64,000 bases of DNA. Origin: Diatrype stigma (lineage: Eukaryota; Ascomycota; Sordariomycetes; Xylariales; Diatrypaceae). Made by a program: the position numbers and the translations under genes. Location of the stretch: assembly GCA_022225965.2 (NCBI GenBank), contig JAKJXP020000020.1, forward strand, positions 186,001 through 250,000, in the 5' to 3' direction. Shown piece after piece: positions 44,519-57,200 of the stretch; the stretch's first letter is position 1, and every line of letters begins with the position of its first letter. The notes beneath the pieces are model-generated. The model worked only from the letters and a program-made list of their open reading frames with translations, did no database searches and had not been told where the DNA came from.

Positions 44519-45589
44519 TTAGTTTCCGAAGATCTTCTCAAGATAACACAACCAGTTTTCGCCGAGGACCTTGCGCATCTTTTCCTCGCTCCATCCTTTC
44601 CTTGCCATCGCGCATGCCAGCTCAACTCGGTCTGCCAAGGGCCCTAGAGGCTTCACGACCTTCTGGCTACCCCAAGGCGTCAGTTGTCGGGCATAGCCCT
44701 TGTCTTTGTTACACCAAGCCATGAAATCACTGGGCCGTCCGTGGCCTTCGCTCGAGTCGGATCCGATACCGACTAGATCCTCCCCTATTAACCCAATGAT
44801 GTAGTCAACCGCGTCAACGTAATCGTCAATCGTGCTGTCATTGTCTTTCTGCATGTGTGGGCCGAACTGCGACAAGCCGACGAATCCTCCTTTGGATCCG
44901 ATGAGCTCGATGAGGTGATCGGACTTGTTACGAGGATGCTCCCTTAGACCAGAGGGAAGGATATGCGAGAAGCAGGGCGGCTTGCCTTCGGGCGCGTAAT
45001 TGATAGCATCTTCGGAAGTCTTGGGACCGACATGACTCAGATCCACGACCATCCCGAGCTTAGCCATCTCGTCGATTACCTGACGTCCGAAGCCCGTCAG
45101 GCCTGAATCATTCAGCTCGGTGTAGCCGGCTCCCGAGTAGTTTTGCGTGTTGTAGGTGAGCTGCATCTTCTTGACGCCGAGGTCGCGGAAGACTCTGAGA
45201 TAATCGAGCTTGTCTTCGATCCCCGCTGTGTTCTGCCAGGAAAGGAGAACCGCCGTCTTGCCGGCTTTCTTCGCCGCGCGGATGTCTGCCACATTATGGG
45301 CCTGCACGATCAGGTCGCTGTGCTCCTCAAACCATTTCTTCCATTGCACTACGTTCGCGATACTATCCCTGAAACCTTCCCACCTGTACCTCCAGGGTCA
45401 GCTTGTCGCTGTCGTCGTTGTCGTTGGGCATGCTGTCAATATGACTTACAGTCCGCAGGTGCACGAGACTCCGGTGAACCCGCCTTTGTGCCAACTCTCG
45501 AAGATCTCCCGCGAGAAGTTACAAATGTTCAACCCATCAAAATGGATGGCATCTGCGTATATCTCACGTGCTTCGGCCTCGGAAACCAT
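44519..45589 (-). CDS. M19 (renal dipeptidase) family protein, atypical subgroup
   Basis: Two exons (45450-45589, 44519-45389; gtaagt..tggag) give 336 residues. M19 enzymes are zinc amidohydrolase-fold dipeptidases. Conserved blocks are QLTYNTQNYSGAG, GRQVIDEMAKLGMVVDLSHVGPKTSEDAI, FSHILPSGLREHPRNKSD, GGFVGLSQFG, EDLVGIGSDSSEGHG and the end KVLGENWLCYLEKIFG. The two metal-binding histidines (VDLSH, CFSH) and the Asp (GIGSD) are present. The usual N-terminal HxD and the bridging Glu are not: the first block reads HFDGLNICNF, and the Glu position reads LSWQN. These changes are shared, as I recall, by a bacterial and fungal subgroup, so activity may differ from simple dipeptide cleavage. There is no signal peptide, so it is probably cytosolic. 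It is divergent from a Dal5-type permease. Confidence 0.85.
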
Positions 45590-46395
45590 CTTGAGGTTTC
45601 TTGTGCTTGTATATGCTTGTATACAGTCCTCTGTCTTCCTAGTCTCGGAGTTCTTGAAGTATCGTGTATTTGTCTTTTACCTCCCTCCTGTCCAGTGTCA
45701 GCTCGTATGTTGATTAGATATACGGCACGTTTCTATCGCGCGATTGGGTTCGTTCCCACTATTAGAGGCAGCTTCAAGCTTCTCCGACCAGCTTGTCGGG
45801 ACCCGTCCGACATTAATTGCCTACTATAAATAGCGGGAATGGCGCGATACCCAAGCGGGTCACTCCAGGCTCTTTCCGCGACTCTTTATCAACGGTTATC
45901 GACGCCGTAGCGTGGATCGCGCAGGCTTTGGCGGGTCCTCCCTCATATCAATTCTCGGGGTCTGGGGTTTTAATACCAGAAACGCAGAGTACTTCAATGG
46001 CTTCATGAAGATTGACAGCGATTTCCCATACGTTCATGAAGCCAGATGACCTCGGAACGCCATTCCAACCGTATGGTTCAGTCCAGACTTTCCAGGCGGC
46101 ATCTGTCCGACGCCCTCCCACCTTGGTGGTTTATTGATGATAGTCTAACGGATGGTGTTGAGTTTGGGTTCATCCATGGTAGTCGGGACCGTGATATCGT
46201 CACTTGTTTGATCGATTGCGTCAACTGAGGCTACGCGGAGCTCTGATCAGCCTCAGTCTTCATATAAGGCTGTCTGGTGTAGCATCGAAGAGGACCCCAG
46301 TTCTTGGGTGTTCCATGATAGGTACGACAAGTCACTCACTCATAACAGGCCCTGTATTCGACACCATCGCTGCCGGTCGTGTTGTTTCTCCAATT
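45590..46395. promoter_or_regulatory. bidirectional promoter with paired GATA-factor sites
   Basis: The region is shared by the M19 gene (-) and the permease gene (+). Two TTATC cores (GATAA on the other strand) lie 10 bp apart at 45886-45890 and 45896-45900. Further TGATAG sites are at 46138-46143 and 46316-46321. Closely spaced HGATAR pairs are the known target form of the nitrogen regulators AreA/NIT2. The pairing is seen; the regulation is inferred. Confidence 0.45.
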
Positions 46396-48045
46396 ATGGA
46401 TCACGATGGCGATATCGAGAGAAGGTCGGTGGCTAAAAATGCCAACGTATCATCAACGAGCGTCGACGACGCGTCCCGACCTATTCAAAAACGGTCGTTA
46501 AGACAGAAGATTGCCGCTGTCGTGTGGGACTCGCTCGACAAGTCTCCAGAGGAGCGCAAATTCGTCGCCAAAATCGACTGGTGGATCCTGAGTTACTGTT
46601 GTATCAGTTACTTCTGCAAATACCTAGATCAGACGAATGTAAGTCTTCTACGGTGTACCCGTCGGATGATCTCGACTGTTGCACGTAGACCGCGCTAACA
46701 CCCTTCTGCTAGGTTAGCAATGCCTACGTTAGTGGGATGAAGGAGGACTTAGGGATGACTGGCAATGATCTCAACCTCCTGACGACCTTCTGGAATGTCG
46801 GCTACATCATTGGGCAGCTGCCATCGCAGTTGGTACTCACCAAAATCCGGCCATCAATATGGCTACCTACCTTGGAAGGGTTATGGTCGATTCTGGTCAT
46901 TGGTATGGCTGGCGCCAAGAATATCGAAACCCTCTACGCGCTTCGATTCTTCATCGGGCTTCTCGAAGCCTCGGCCTATCCCGGTATCATGATGCTTCTC
47001 GGCAATTGGTACACACCGGGAGAGCTCGGGAAGCGTTCCTGCATTTTTCAAGCCTCATCGAGCGCGGCGCAGATGTTCTCTGGGTAAGTGACTGACACTT
47101 CCTTCGGTTCTCTCGCTATGCATTCATCAAACCTATTCACCGCGTGCTGACATAAGACTTCCATACAGCTACCTCCAAGCCGCTCTGTATAGTGGCATGG
47201 ACGGTCGCGCGGGACTGGCGGCGTGGCGTTGGCTGTTCGTTTTCGACGGCATTATCGGCGTACCAATCGCGCTGTATGGCTACTTCGCGATCCCGGACCA
47301 GCCGGCGTCGTCCAAGGCGAAGTGGCTGAAGGAGGAGGACCGCGAGCGGGCCATCGGGCGCATGGAGTCATGCGGGCGGGAGCCGATGAAGAAGCTGACG
47401 TGGCGCACGGCGCGCGAGATCGTCACGTCGTGGCCCGTGTACCTATTCTGCGCCATCTTCATCGTGCACGTGCTCGGCATACGCATCTACTCGTACATGA
47501 ACCTTTGGCTCAAGGCGACCAAGCGCTACACGACCGAGGAGGTGAACATCATCCCGACGGCAGGCTACGGCGCGCAGATCGTCTTCACGCTGCTGTACGC
47601 GTGGACGAGCGACGCGATCGGCCTGCGGTGGCCGCTCATCGTCGTGGCCTGCCTGATCGCGCTGATCGGCACCATCATCCTGTCGGTGTACCCCGAGCAA
47701 AACATCCCCGCCATGATGGCGGGCTGGCTGCTCACCTTCCTCGAGACGGGCGCCGGGGCGCTCATCATCGCCTGGATCCAGGAGATCTGCTCGCACTCGG
47801 CCGAGCACCGCGCCGTCATCATCGGCGTCGTCGAGACCGCCGCCTTCACCTTCCAGGCTTGGGTGCCCCTCCTGATATACAACACGGGGGAGGCCCCGCA
47901 CTTCCGCATTGGTTACCAGATGGCCGCCATGTTCTTCGCCCTCGAGATCCTCCTGACCTTCGCCATCCTGTATTGCTCCAGGAGGTGGCCGCAGGGCAAG
48001 AAGGTAGCGACGGCAGCGGCAGAAAATGGGGGGAGTCCTCCGTAG
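46396..48045 (+). CDS. MFS permease, Dal5/anion:cation symporter family
   Basis: Three exons (46396-46638, 46713-47083, 47169-48045) give 496 residues with about 12 membrane segments. Family blocks are VAKIDWWILSYCCISYFCKYLDQTNVSNAYVSGMKEDLGMTGNDLNLLTTFWNVGYIIGQLP (joined at intron 1), RFFIGLLEASAYPGIMMLLGNWYTPGELGKR and WRWLFVFDGIIGVPIALYGYFAIPD. The last is followed by KWLKEEDRERAIGRM. Yeast members carry allantoate, ureidosuccinate and dipeptides (Dal5), nicotinate (Tna1) or pantothenate; the protein acts at the plasma membrane. I chose the ATG at 46396 because upstream codons are not protein-like. Its divergent partner is an M19-family hydrolase, suggesting uptake and cleavage of an amide-bonded nitrogen source. 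Confidence 0.9.
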
Positions 48046-50633
48046 GAGGGAGGGACTCGGGTACCTCATACTTGCCATGTAGTGAAATCTGATGTATGTT
48101 GTTGTTAGACAGAGGCGTTGGGAATATACCTACTGTTACGACCTGGATCACAGCACGTGACTTACCTCGGGGTTTATGTCATTTAATAGATACCTCAACA
48201 TCTAGTATGCCAGTTAAACGTAAGCGATTATTTTATCAGATAATCAGTGCTTAATTTAATTTCCATCAATATCTTACTCACAACCGTCGATAACACCATA
48301 TAACGAGTAGTCCAAGTAGCTAGATGTTATCGGCTCGGTCTTCCCCCTCCCCCCCCCCCCCCCCTTATAATTCATCGTCAACACACCTACTGGCTACTTA
48401 GTACCAAACCAAACTCGATCTATGGTGACTTGACTGTGTTTCAAGATGGCGGCTTATTGTTGCTTAGGTCATTGATGAGATTCTACGCTATGTGACCTTG
48501 GACCAGACCCCACCAATCACTATGCGCATTTCATCTATACTTGCAGCAAGCCCATCATCGGCCCTACCTGTTCAGCTTTATAACAATACCATCCACCCAC
48601 CCTCTCGCAGTATTTTTGTTGTTGGTGGCATTGCCATCACACCGAGCATTTGGGGTAGGGGGGCACTTACACTTAGCTACTGGGAGGAGGGCCATCATTA
48701 TTGCTCGAATCAAACAGCCCGGTTATATTATGTGAAGCCCCTTTTGCTCACCAGTTCTCGATTGAACAGCGTGAAGAACTCAGTATCCGAGAAGAAGACT
48801 GGCCGTTTACCTAATTATCTTTCTTGTCCCCTCTTCACTTCACTCTTCCGCCAACCCCCCCCCCCCCCCCCCTCCTCCACCTTCACCTTCTTTTTTGCAC
48901 TACGGCCGGCATATATCTTACTGCTGCGCCATTTTGGCCTTGTTCGAGTATATTGAGCCAGCTACCAACAGTGGCATCATGAAAAATCCTATGGGGTGAA
49001 TGTGTCCATGCATGCATGCGACCTCGCTGCTGGCTTTCCAGTGATCGACCCACTTCCCCAGATTCGGGCTTCTTTGAATTGCCTGGATTGGTCGATGGCT
49101 GGGCTGGGTGGGTGAATGGCTGTATAGGCGACGGAGATCCGCGATTGTTCTCGAAACGGCGATCCATCTTCTTCTTCTGCAGACTCAACTAATCGCATCG
49201 AGAGCTCGAGATTGCGGCGATTCGTCCCCCCAACCATTGTAGTTAGTATAAGTACTCCTGTCACAGTGTTCCGTTGCGTGAGAAGCTGTGAAGATAGAAC
49301 CCAGACCCAGGAATCCCTTTCCGCAGTGGCAGTGTGCTCGGAGATGGATGGTCCAATCACGATCTGTGGTGCAGTGCTCAAGCTACTTACGCAAGCTCAT
49401 TGGAGGCATTCGCATTTTACCGGATTCTTCCAGAGCCATGGTGCCTTTGGAGAAACGAAGCTCTGAGAACCCACGCAACGAACACATGCTGCCGTCGCTC
49501 TCGCTCGCCAATGCACGTAGCCGGTTAAGCCCTACCACCCTACCTACGGGATGGACGACTTGGAGTATGCAGTCATATCATGCACTTGTATGTGTAGGTC
49601 AGTGAAGCGAATAAGGAGTGGGCACCCTTTTTTGATTTTTTGGTGTCGTCGCCTACCCGGCCAGCCGGCTGACCGCTCGAATCGCTTGCGGTGCCTTTCG
49701 GTCGAGTGTCCTGAAATGGGTAATCTCATGGAAGTTCCGTCCGAATTCGCCAAATGCGGATATGGCGCATATGCCTTCATTGGCGGGGAGCTCATGACTG
49801 GGATGAAAAGGGTTTCTTTTTCTTTTCAGAGAATGCAATGAAGGGCGCATACTTCTTCAATGGAGCGGTTCGAGTGAGAACAAATTTCCTGCTAAGCCAG
49901 CTAATAATATTGCCTTCTCCCGGGGATATGGATGGGAGCAGAGGAGTATCTACATGGCTTTGAGAGGTTTTCTCATGTTTCTTCAGAAGAGACAGGATCA
50001 CCTCATCCAGGGACCAGATAGACTGATTCCGTGTTCATGGAAGAATAGAATACACGGTTCAATACTTGGACAGCCCCGATAATGGTGGCTTTCGTGTGGC
50101 TGGTGTAACTATAACCACTATATTCCGGGACATAGGCACATGTGAAGGAGTCTTGGCACAAGACTTCGACGGGAGGCGAGGCCGTCTTGAGTATATCGCG
50201 ATCGCTAAGACCCAGGGATCATCGTGAAGTGCTACCCCGGTCCGCCTCCATATTGCCACACTCCCCCGCATAATTATTCCTTGCATGCGGCTTTGAGTTA
50301 CCGGGTGATCGACACGTTTGTGGGTTAGGCTTGACCAGGACGCGGAGAGGCAGACAGACAACGACCGAAAGACCGCACGCAACGAGTCACCTTGGTGATG
50401 TCCTCTTTCGGGTGGGACTGGTAGCCATACATAAAGCGCCTACCCCATCATCACCATGCATGCCCCCTCAGTATGCACCCCGGATCCTTCATTTGGGATT
50501 TGGATGTCTTCAGACTTCTTCCCTCTAAGTCAATGAGATAGCTAGTTAGCCGGCAAGCAATCAGTTCTTGCTTCTCAATCCCATACTTCTCAGACTTCGC
50601 CATAACCAAAGGAAGAAAGCCACGAGCACGAGC
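48046..50633. other. long intergenic stretch, no gene seen
   Basis: Runs of 16 C (48349-48364) and 18 C (48855-48872) lie here. Frames such as 48989-49381 (-) and 49212-49466 (+) overlap each other; the first has no ATG start and I recognise nothing in either. The last 150 bases are the leader of the sugar transporter gene. Confidence 0.5.
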
Positions 50634-53138
50634 ATGCGCAACGAAGGCGAACCGTCATCATCGCGGCAGCCGCCTCGGCGGGCCAACACGCCACACCCGC
50701 ACCCTCACCCTCACCCTCGCGCACCATCCCGCCCTCACATCACCGAAGTCGTAGCGCAGCGGTACGAGGGGTCGCCGGCGGAGCACCCCGAGAGCTATGC
50801 GCCTCAGCAGCAGCAGCAGCAGCAGCAGCAGGAAGACGAGGACTACGCGGCGAGCATGGCGTCGTGGGAGGTGCCGCAGTTCGAGAGGGTGTACTGGATG
50901 CGGGAGCCGCACCTGCGGAAGCTCTACGCGTGGGCTTGCGTCCTGATGATCGCCTCGGCGACGACGGGATTTGATGCGTGAGACATCCCAGCCGAAGGGT
51001 GCCTCTTATATTATATTAGAGGGGATATGCTGACGTTCTGCTTCCGTTGAACTTGCTTGCGTCTGTGCAGTATGTTGGTCAACACCTCGCAGCAGATCGA
51101 TCGCTGGAAGCAGTACTTCCCCATGACGCAGGCCGGGCCGGACGGCTCTCAGGAGGTCGCCGACAGCTGGCTGGGGCTCATGGTGAACTTGTTCAATGTC
51201 GGGAGCATCATCAGTTTCTTTATAACGTGAGTTTGTCTCCTATTCTACCCCGCCAACTCCTATCTACTACAGGTTTGTGCTTGTTGGCGTCGTGCTACTT
51301 TGCTGACCATGGATTGATCCCATCTATTAGTCCCTACGTTGCCGATCACTTCGGTCGGAAAGCGGCTATCACCTATGGCTGCATATTCATGATTGCTGGG
51401 GGATGCATTTCCGCGTTCTGCAACGGATACGAGAGTACGTATGGTCCGGTCCAGCTACTGTAAGACTACCGGGGGTGTTCCTAACATGGCACAGTGTTTG
51501 TCGCTGGCCGCTTCGTCCTCGGCTTCGGCAACAGTCTATCACAGATGGCTTCCCCCTTGTTGTTAACTGAGATCTGCCATCCTCAGCACCGAGGTCCCGT
51601 AACCGCAGTCTACAACTGCATGGTATGTAGGATTATCCATCTTATCTCTCATTTCTTTTTTTATTTTCCTCCCCCACCCCCTCCTCTATTTTCCCCCTAT
51701 CTGACAGATCTTCACTTCTCTCGCACAGTGGAACCTCGGCGCACTCCTGGTAGCCTGGATCGGCTGGGGCACGGCGCAGCTGACCAACGACTGGTCGTGG
51801 CGGTCGATCACGCTGCTGCAGATCCTGCCGTCGGTGGTGCAGATCGTCTTCATCGGCTGGATCCCCGAGTCGCCGCGGTACCTGATGGCCAAGGACCGGC
51901 ACGAGGAGGCGCTGCACATCCTGGCCAAGTACCACGGCGGCGGCGATCGCAGCAACGCCACGGTACAGTTCGAGTTCCGCGAGATCAAGGAGACTATGCG
52001 CATCGAGAAGGAGGAGCAGCAGGCGCAGGGGGGGCTCGCCGCGTCGGCGTCGACGTCGGCCGCCGTCGCTGCCACGGGGGGATACCTCGACTTCCTCCGC
52101 ACCCGCGGGAACCGCTGGCGCCTCGCTATCCTCATCTCGCTCGGCATCATCTCCCAGTACAGCGGCAATGCCCTCTTCTCCAACTATATGGACGCCATAT
52201 ACATCGGTGCCGGCATCACGGATCAGGACAAGAAACTCGGGGTGAGTTTTATTTGAAATGATGATATATAAGCCCCAGATCAAATCCTGTGAAGAAAAAG
52301 GAAAAAAAAAAAAAAAAAAAAAAAACCCCAAATCACGGCTGACATATTTCGTGCGGGACAGCTGAGCGGAGGCAAGACGATCCTCGACCTGATCGTGACA
52401 GTGCTAGCGGCGCTGAACGTGGACCGATTCGGGCGACGGCCGCTGTTCCTGCTGTCGATCTCGGGGATGGTGGTGTCGTTCGCGCTGTGGACGGTGTGCG
52501 GGGCGGTGTACGAGAAGTCGGGGCTGACGAACCTGTCGGCGGGGTACGCGCAGCTCGTGCTGATCTGGGTGTTCGGCATCTTCTACGACATCGGCTTCTC
52601 CGGCCTGCTGATCGCCTACGCCCTCGAGATCCTGCCCTTCCACCTGCGCGCCAAGGGCATGATGGTCATGAACATCACCCTCCAGGCCGTCCTCGCCCTC
52701 AGCAACCAGACCAACAAGCTCGCGTGGAACCGCATGCCTACACACTGGTACTTCATGCTGTTTTACACTGTATGTTCCTGCCTACCTCCTTTCCCCTCCT
52801 ATTTCTCCCCTTTCCTATCCTATCCTGCTCCGTGGCGGAAGACTGGATGAACTGGCCGAGAACAATGTATTGGACTTGGTTGCCTGAGACTGACACATTC
52901 TGGCTGTGGCTCGTAGCTCTGGGACTTCCTTGAGCTCGTCTTCGTCTACTTCCTCTACGTCGAGACCAAAGGTCCGACACTGGAGGAGATCGCGTCTATA
53001 TTTGACGGCGCCGACGCCGTGGCGCGCATCGACATGCGACAGGTCGAGAAGGAGATCCACCACCATCACCACCACCATTCCTCCGAGCACGAGGACATCC
53101 ATCGGAGGTCGTGGACGAAGGGAAAGAGCGTCGTTTAA
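50634..53138 (+). CDS. MFS sugar transporter with His-rich tail
   Basis: Seven exons (50634-50977, 51071-51226, 51331-51434, 51495-51622, 51729-52241, 52362-52769, 52917-53138) close in phase to 624 residues. Sugar-porter signatures are DHFGRKAAITYG, GRFVLGFGNSL, IPESPRYLMAKDRHEEAL, NVDRFGRRPLFLLS and the C-terminal YVETKGPTLEEI. The N-terminal 95 residues are hydrophilic with a His-Pro repeat and nine Gln in a row. The C-terminus has a block of seven His (EIHHHHHHHSSEHED). Twelve membrane segments are expected in the plasma membrane. The nearest groups are fungal lactose/quinate-type hexose porters; substrate not predictable. Intron 5 contains a run of 24 A (52302-52325). Antisense frames over exons 5 and 6 are shadows. 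Confidence 0.92.
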
Positions 53139-54219
53139 CACCTTACCCTTCTACCAATTGTAGCGAAGGGGGGTTGATATTAGTGTTGCATGCATTGGTA
53201 CCTGGAGTTTGGATGGGGATGGGGTTTTGATAAAACCAAATAGGTGCTTACCTAGATATTTATGAATCTCGCTTGATATGAATGAGCCACATGGAATGGA
53301 CTCCGAAATGAAACGATAGGGCCGTGGGGCGACAGAATAGGGGTTAAGCAGACATAGTCATGACGATGACGAGGCAATACGACGACAAGACACAGGCTCT
53401 TGTCATTTTATATTCGATCGCGAAGTAAAACACTGCAGCAAGTACTTATTAAGTAGCGCTCGATAGTCCAAGTAAACTCAAGTACAGCAATGCCTTGTGT
53501 TCACTATCTCGAGCGCCGACACATCTATACCATAGTTAACCACCACTACCTTCCCGTAACGTACCTTACCTTACCTAGTAATTGGCCAACAGAGAACATA
53601 CGAGGTATTCGATCAGACTGAAAAAGAGAATACTCAACTGCATGCCAGTTCATCCGTAACACTGCTGCGATTACTGGTGCGGACTGCTGGCTGGTGAGTG
53701 CAAATATACTGTTTATCGAATATCAGTGGTGCTTCCATGAAGCGATCCAAGTCTCGATGAGATATAGCGCACAATCGGGGCCTGCTATGGCATGCATAGT
53801 CTCTCAGTAGGTATTGTATATCTAGCATAGACAATAGCAACGGCCGTGATGCTATCTGATGTCTTGATAGGACAGGGACATAACTACACCTAACAAGCCA
53901 CTAGACGTTTCCGATTCCTTCGATATCTGACAATGTGACCAAAGCTCTTTAGATCAGAGCAACCCGTACCAGTTCAGGTGACCTTGCCAATGCGTAATAA
54001 ACCACAGCGAACACCTCCAATTCCAACAAACATACAAGCTGCAAAGGGGATATATAGCAGCCTCCAACTCTCGTAAGCCAACATAAACGCCATTTTAGTA
54101 CAGTGGCATGGCGTAGCAACAAGCATCCTGAATGACAGCAGCGTCGGTTGATCCAGCGGCTGAGCAACAAACGAAAAAACACAATCCGTCGATATCTTAT
54201 CCCACATAGGCTAGGCAGC
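53139..54219. other. intergenic between convergent genes
   Basis: This is the 3' flank of the sugar transporter and of the dynamin-like gene. Only short frames are present (53634-53840, 53949-54239), without protein features. Short GTACCTTACCTTACC repeats lie at about 53560. Confidence 0.5.
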
Positions 54220-57200
54220 CTAGGCGATTCCGTCTTCACCCATCAAGTCGTCCTCTTCCTCAACCGTGTCGAGATCGATGGTATGCGTGGACGACATGTG
54301 AGTCGAGCTGGTCTCGGCCATGTCGTCGTCCGCACATGAGTTGTTCTCGTTCTCGAGTCTCTGAATACTGGCGATTGCGAATTCTAGTTTGTCCCTCGTG
54401 CTCCTAAGCTGCTCTCGCTTGCTAGCGATGTGGTCGTCTTCCTTCATCAGGCTCTCGAACGTCGCGGCAGCTGATCTCTTTTTAGCACTAGAAAAGAAAA
54501 AAGGAATGCCCCGGTTTACTTCTGAACTTACTGGGTGTTGGAAACAATCCTAGCTCCTGATCCAGATACATGTCTAGCTCACCCCCCTTAAAGCTGGCAA
54601 ACAGTCGTCTGTACACGTCCTTTGCAATGCCCTCGATAAAGTAAGTCGCAGATGTCATGTAGTAACCCCTAACCTCACTGGCAACTTGCAGCTCAACCTT
54701 AAAAGGGTCTTCACCCAGTCTGGGGAGAAGATCATTGAGCATCTGTCGCTCCTTCTTCTTGTCCTCGGCGGACATCTTATCGATCGGTACTGAAAAGTAG
54801 TTGAAGTCGATAAGGCCCGCTGCCTTCAATCTGGCAAAGTTCCGAGCCCGCTGGAGTGCTTCGGCTTCCTCGGTCCTGAACCTCTCGAGGACGTCCATGT
54901 TCGTGGTAAACATCGCGTATGTCTCGTCATAAAAGCGATCGAGAAGGCGACCCCTAAGCTGCTGTTCGTGAGCTAAGAGGAATTTTTTCAGCGCAGCATG
55001 GGACTTCTTAAAGATAGTCCGTTGACGGAATCTTTCCAATGATTTCTCCAACACGCTATTGACAAGTTCAGTAAGTAGCTTCATCGTCATCTGCATATAC
55101 AGCTCCAAGGGCGCCTCCCATTTCTTGATCGCGCGGAGGGCCATCGCTTCGTAGACTTCCGTTTGGAAGAGATTACGAGGCATGCCGGCTCTTCTGTTTT
55201 CCATTATCTCTTTTCGAATCTCCCGGATGTCCATTGCCGATCGATTGAGGTTATAGAATTGTGCGAAGGGCGTTGGCTCTGATGGTACTGGTGTTCCGGT
55301 AAAGCTTGGCTGCCGCAGAGGGCTCACGAAGGAGTCCTCGTGCTTTACCCTGCCAGCCACCACATCGGCACGGGGGCGTTTTGTTGGCGTTGCTCTAACC
55401 GTTGAATCACTAGGTCGCGGTCGTTTAGGGGTTTGTGAGGCAACTGTATCCGCATCAGATTCAATGTCGATTACCACAGGTGTCTGTGCTATTGGGGCCG
55501 GCATTGGCTCCCGAACGATGCATGTCGGCTTGATTTTGAAGATGCAAGACTGGAACTGCGAATTCAATTTGTCCCATCTGGAAACGAAGGCAGATTCTCT
55601 GATGGCAGTTTTGATATGCCGATAGAACTCTAGCATGCAAATTCTGACCTCATGCTCAACGTTTGTCGGCACCTCCGGTAATGCTAACAGCTGATGTTGA
55701 ACATCCTTCAGGAATGCGCCGACCTCGATCTTAATGGATGGCAAGCTTCTTGAGAATGCGATCCCAAGTTGTTTGGTGATATACTCTCGGAGGCGCTCAA
55801 TACCACATTGGTCCTCGTACTCGCTGAACTCGTTAGGCCAGGTACTGACACCACCACGGAAGAAGTTCTCTTCCCGGTTTGCGGCGTTCTCGATAGCTTC
55901 ACCAGGTGGCAGTGAAGTCAGGAAATACCCGTGCTTGACGGACTGCTTTTTCCCCTGGAGAACTGCGAGCCACTGAGAGATGTTACCTTCCTGCAACATA
56001 TCAGCCTTGGTGATAACGCCGATTGTCCTGTCCGTAGCTCTCGCTTCTCGAATGATGCCGAGACTAATAGAGTTCTCCAGGTCGTGGTTCATGGGAAGAG
56101 CCCACATAATGATGGCCTCAGGCCGTCTGATATATGAACGGGTCAAGTTCTTTACTACTTTGACAAGGTAGTCGTTTTCTTCTCTGTCGGGGGAGAGGAA
56201 CACGCCAGGTAGGTCGTAGAACGATAGATCGGGGAGGTCAGGTCCCTTCATCTCGAGTGCAACGATGTTAGGGGAGAACTGTGCGTCCGTTTCGGTCGCA
56301 GCTTCAGTTAGTTCGGTCTCCTTAGCAATGTTGCCTTCATTAGGAACGTAAAGCTCATGATTGCGAGTCGGATTGAGTATCGCGATCTGGGCCCAGCGAA
56401 GTACATCTTCGATTTCGACCGGGTCGTAGATCGTTTTGAAGATCTTACTGTCGCGGTTGGTTTTTTTGACCCAGGGCGGGAATGGATTCCTGTCCGTCAC
56501 ATCGGTAACCTTGATCCTGCCGCGCGGCTGGAATTCGTAGTCTTGCTGGAGTGATACGGTGCAAGACCATTGGGGCCCATTGCTAGAACTCATTCTAATG
56601 TGGATGGGACATCGAGTACAGACACCACCGCTTCTCGGCAAATTCAATCTAGCCAAGCCAGACATCAACTGTGAAAGGTGTGAGTCATTGCCAATGAACA
56701 GAAGTCAGTGCGTAAGAAAGCGTAGGAAAGTAACACTCACGCTAGACTTCCCAGCCGACTGATCGCCAACAAGGACGAGCTCTGGCAGGGTCGCAACATG
56801 CTGTATGCCCATTTGCTGTAGATTGCCGAGCGTGTCGTTGCAGGCCTTGAGCTGTTTGCCGATCCCAGCGAATGCTGAATGGGCAAAACTATGCTGCGCA
56901 AAGCTTACGTCTGGGTTTTGCGAGACGGGCGAGCTCACCTGAGACCCCTCGCGGCGAATTCTCGTCTGCATCAGAACTGGAGTTTCACCGTGGTCCCTGG
57001 AAATGGAGGGCTGGAAGGTATCGGCGCTTGCTAGGAGGGAAGTTAGCGATCAGTCCAAGCGATGATTGGCGATATCAAACTTACGGGCGCCAGAGCGGTA
57101 GAAAGATGCTGCAGCGGTTCTGGTATCCAGCATTTCACTGGCAGCAGTCGCAGGTGGCTTCATCTGGGTTTGTGTTGGGGTGGGAGAGTTTTCCCGATGG

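Noticed and set aside
47223..48092. 289-codon Arg/His-rich frame
   Set aside because: Frame-shifted shadow of exon 3 of the Dal5-type permease.
48989..49381. 130-codon minus-strand frame
   Set aside because: Begins at a TTG, not an ATG; overlaps another frame of equal quality and resembles no family known to me.
51642..52331. 229-codon minus-strand frame
   Set aside because: Antisense to exon 5 of the sugar transporter and includes the intronic A run.
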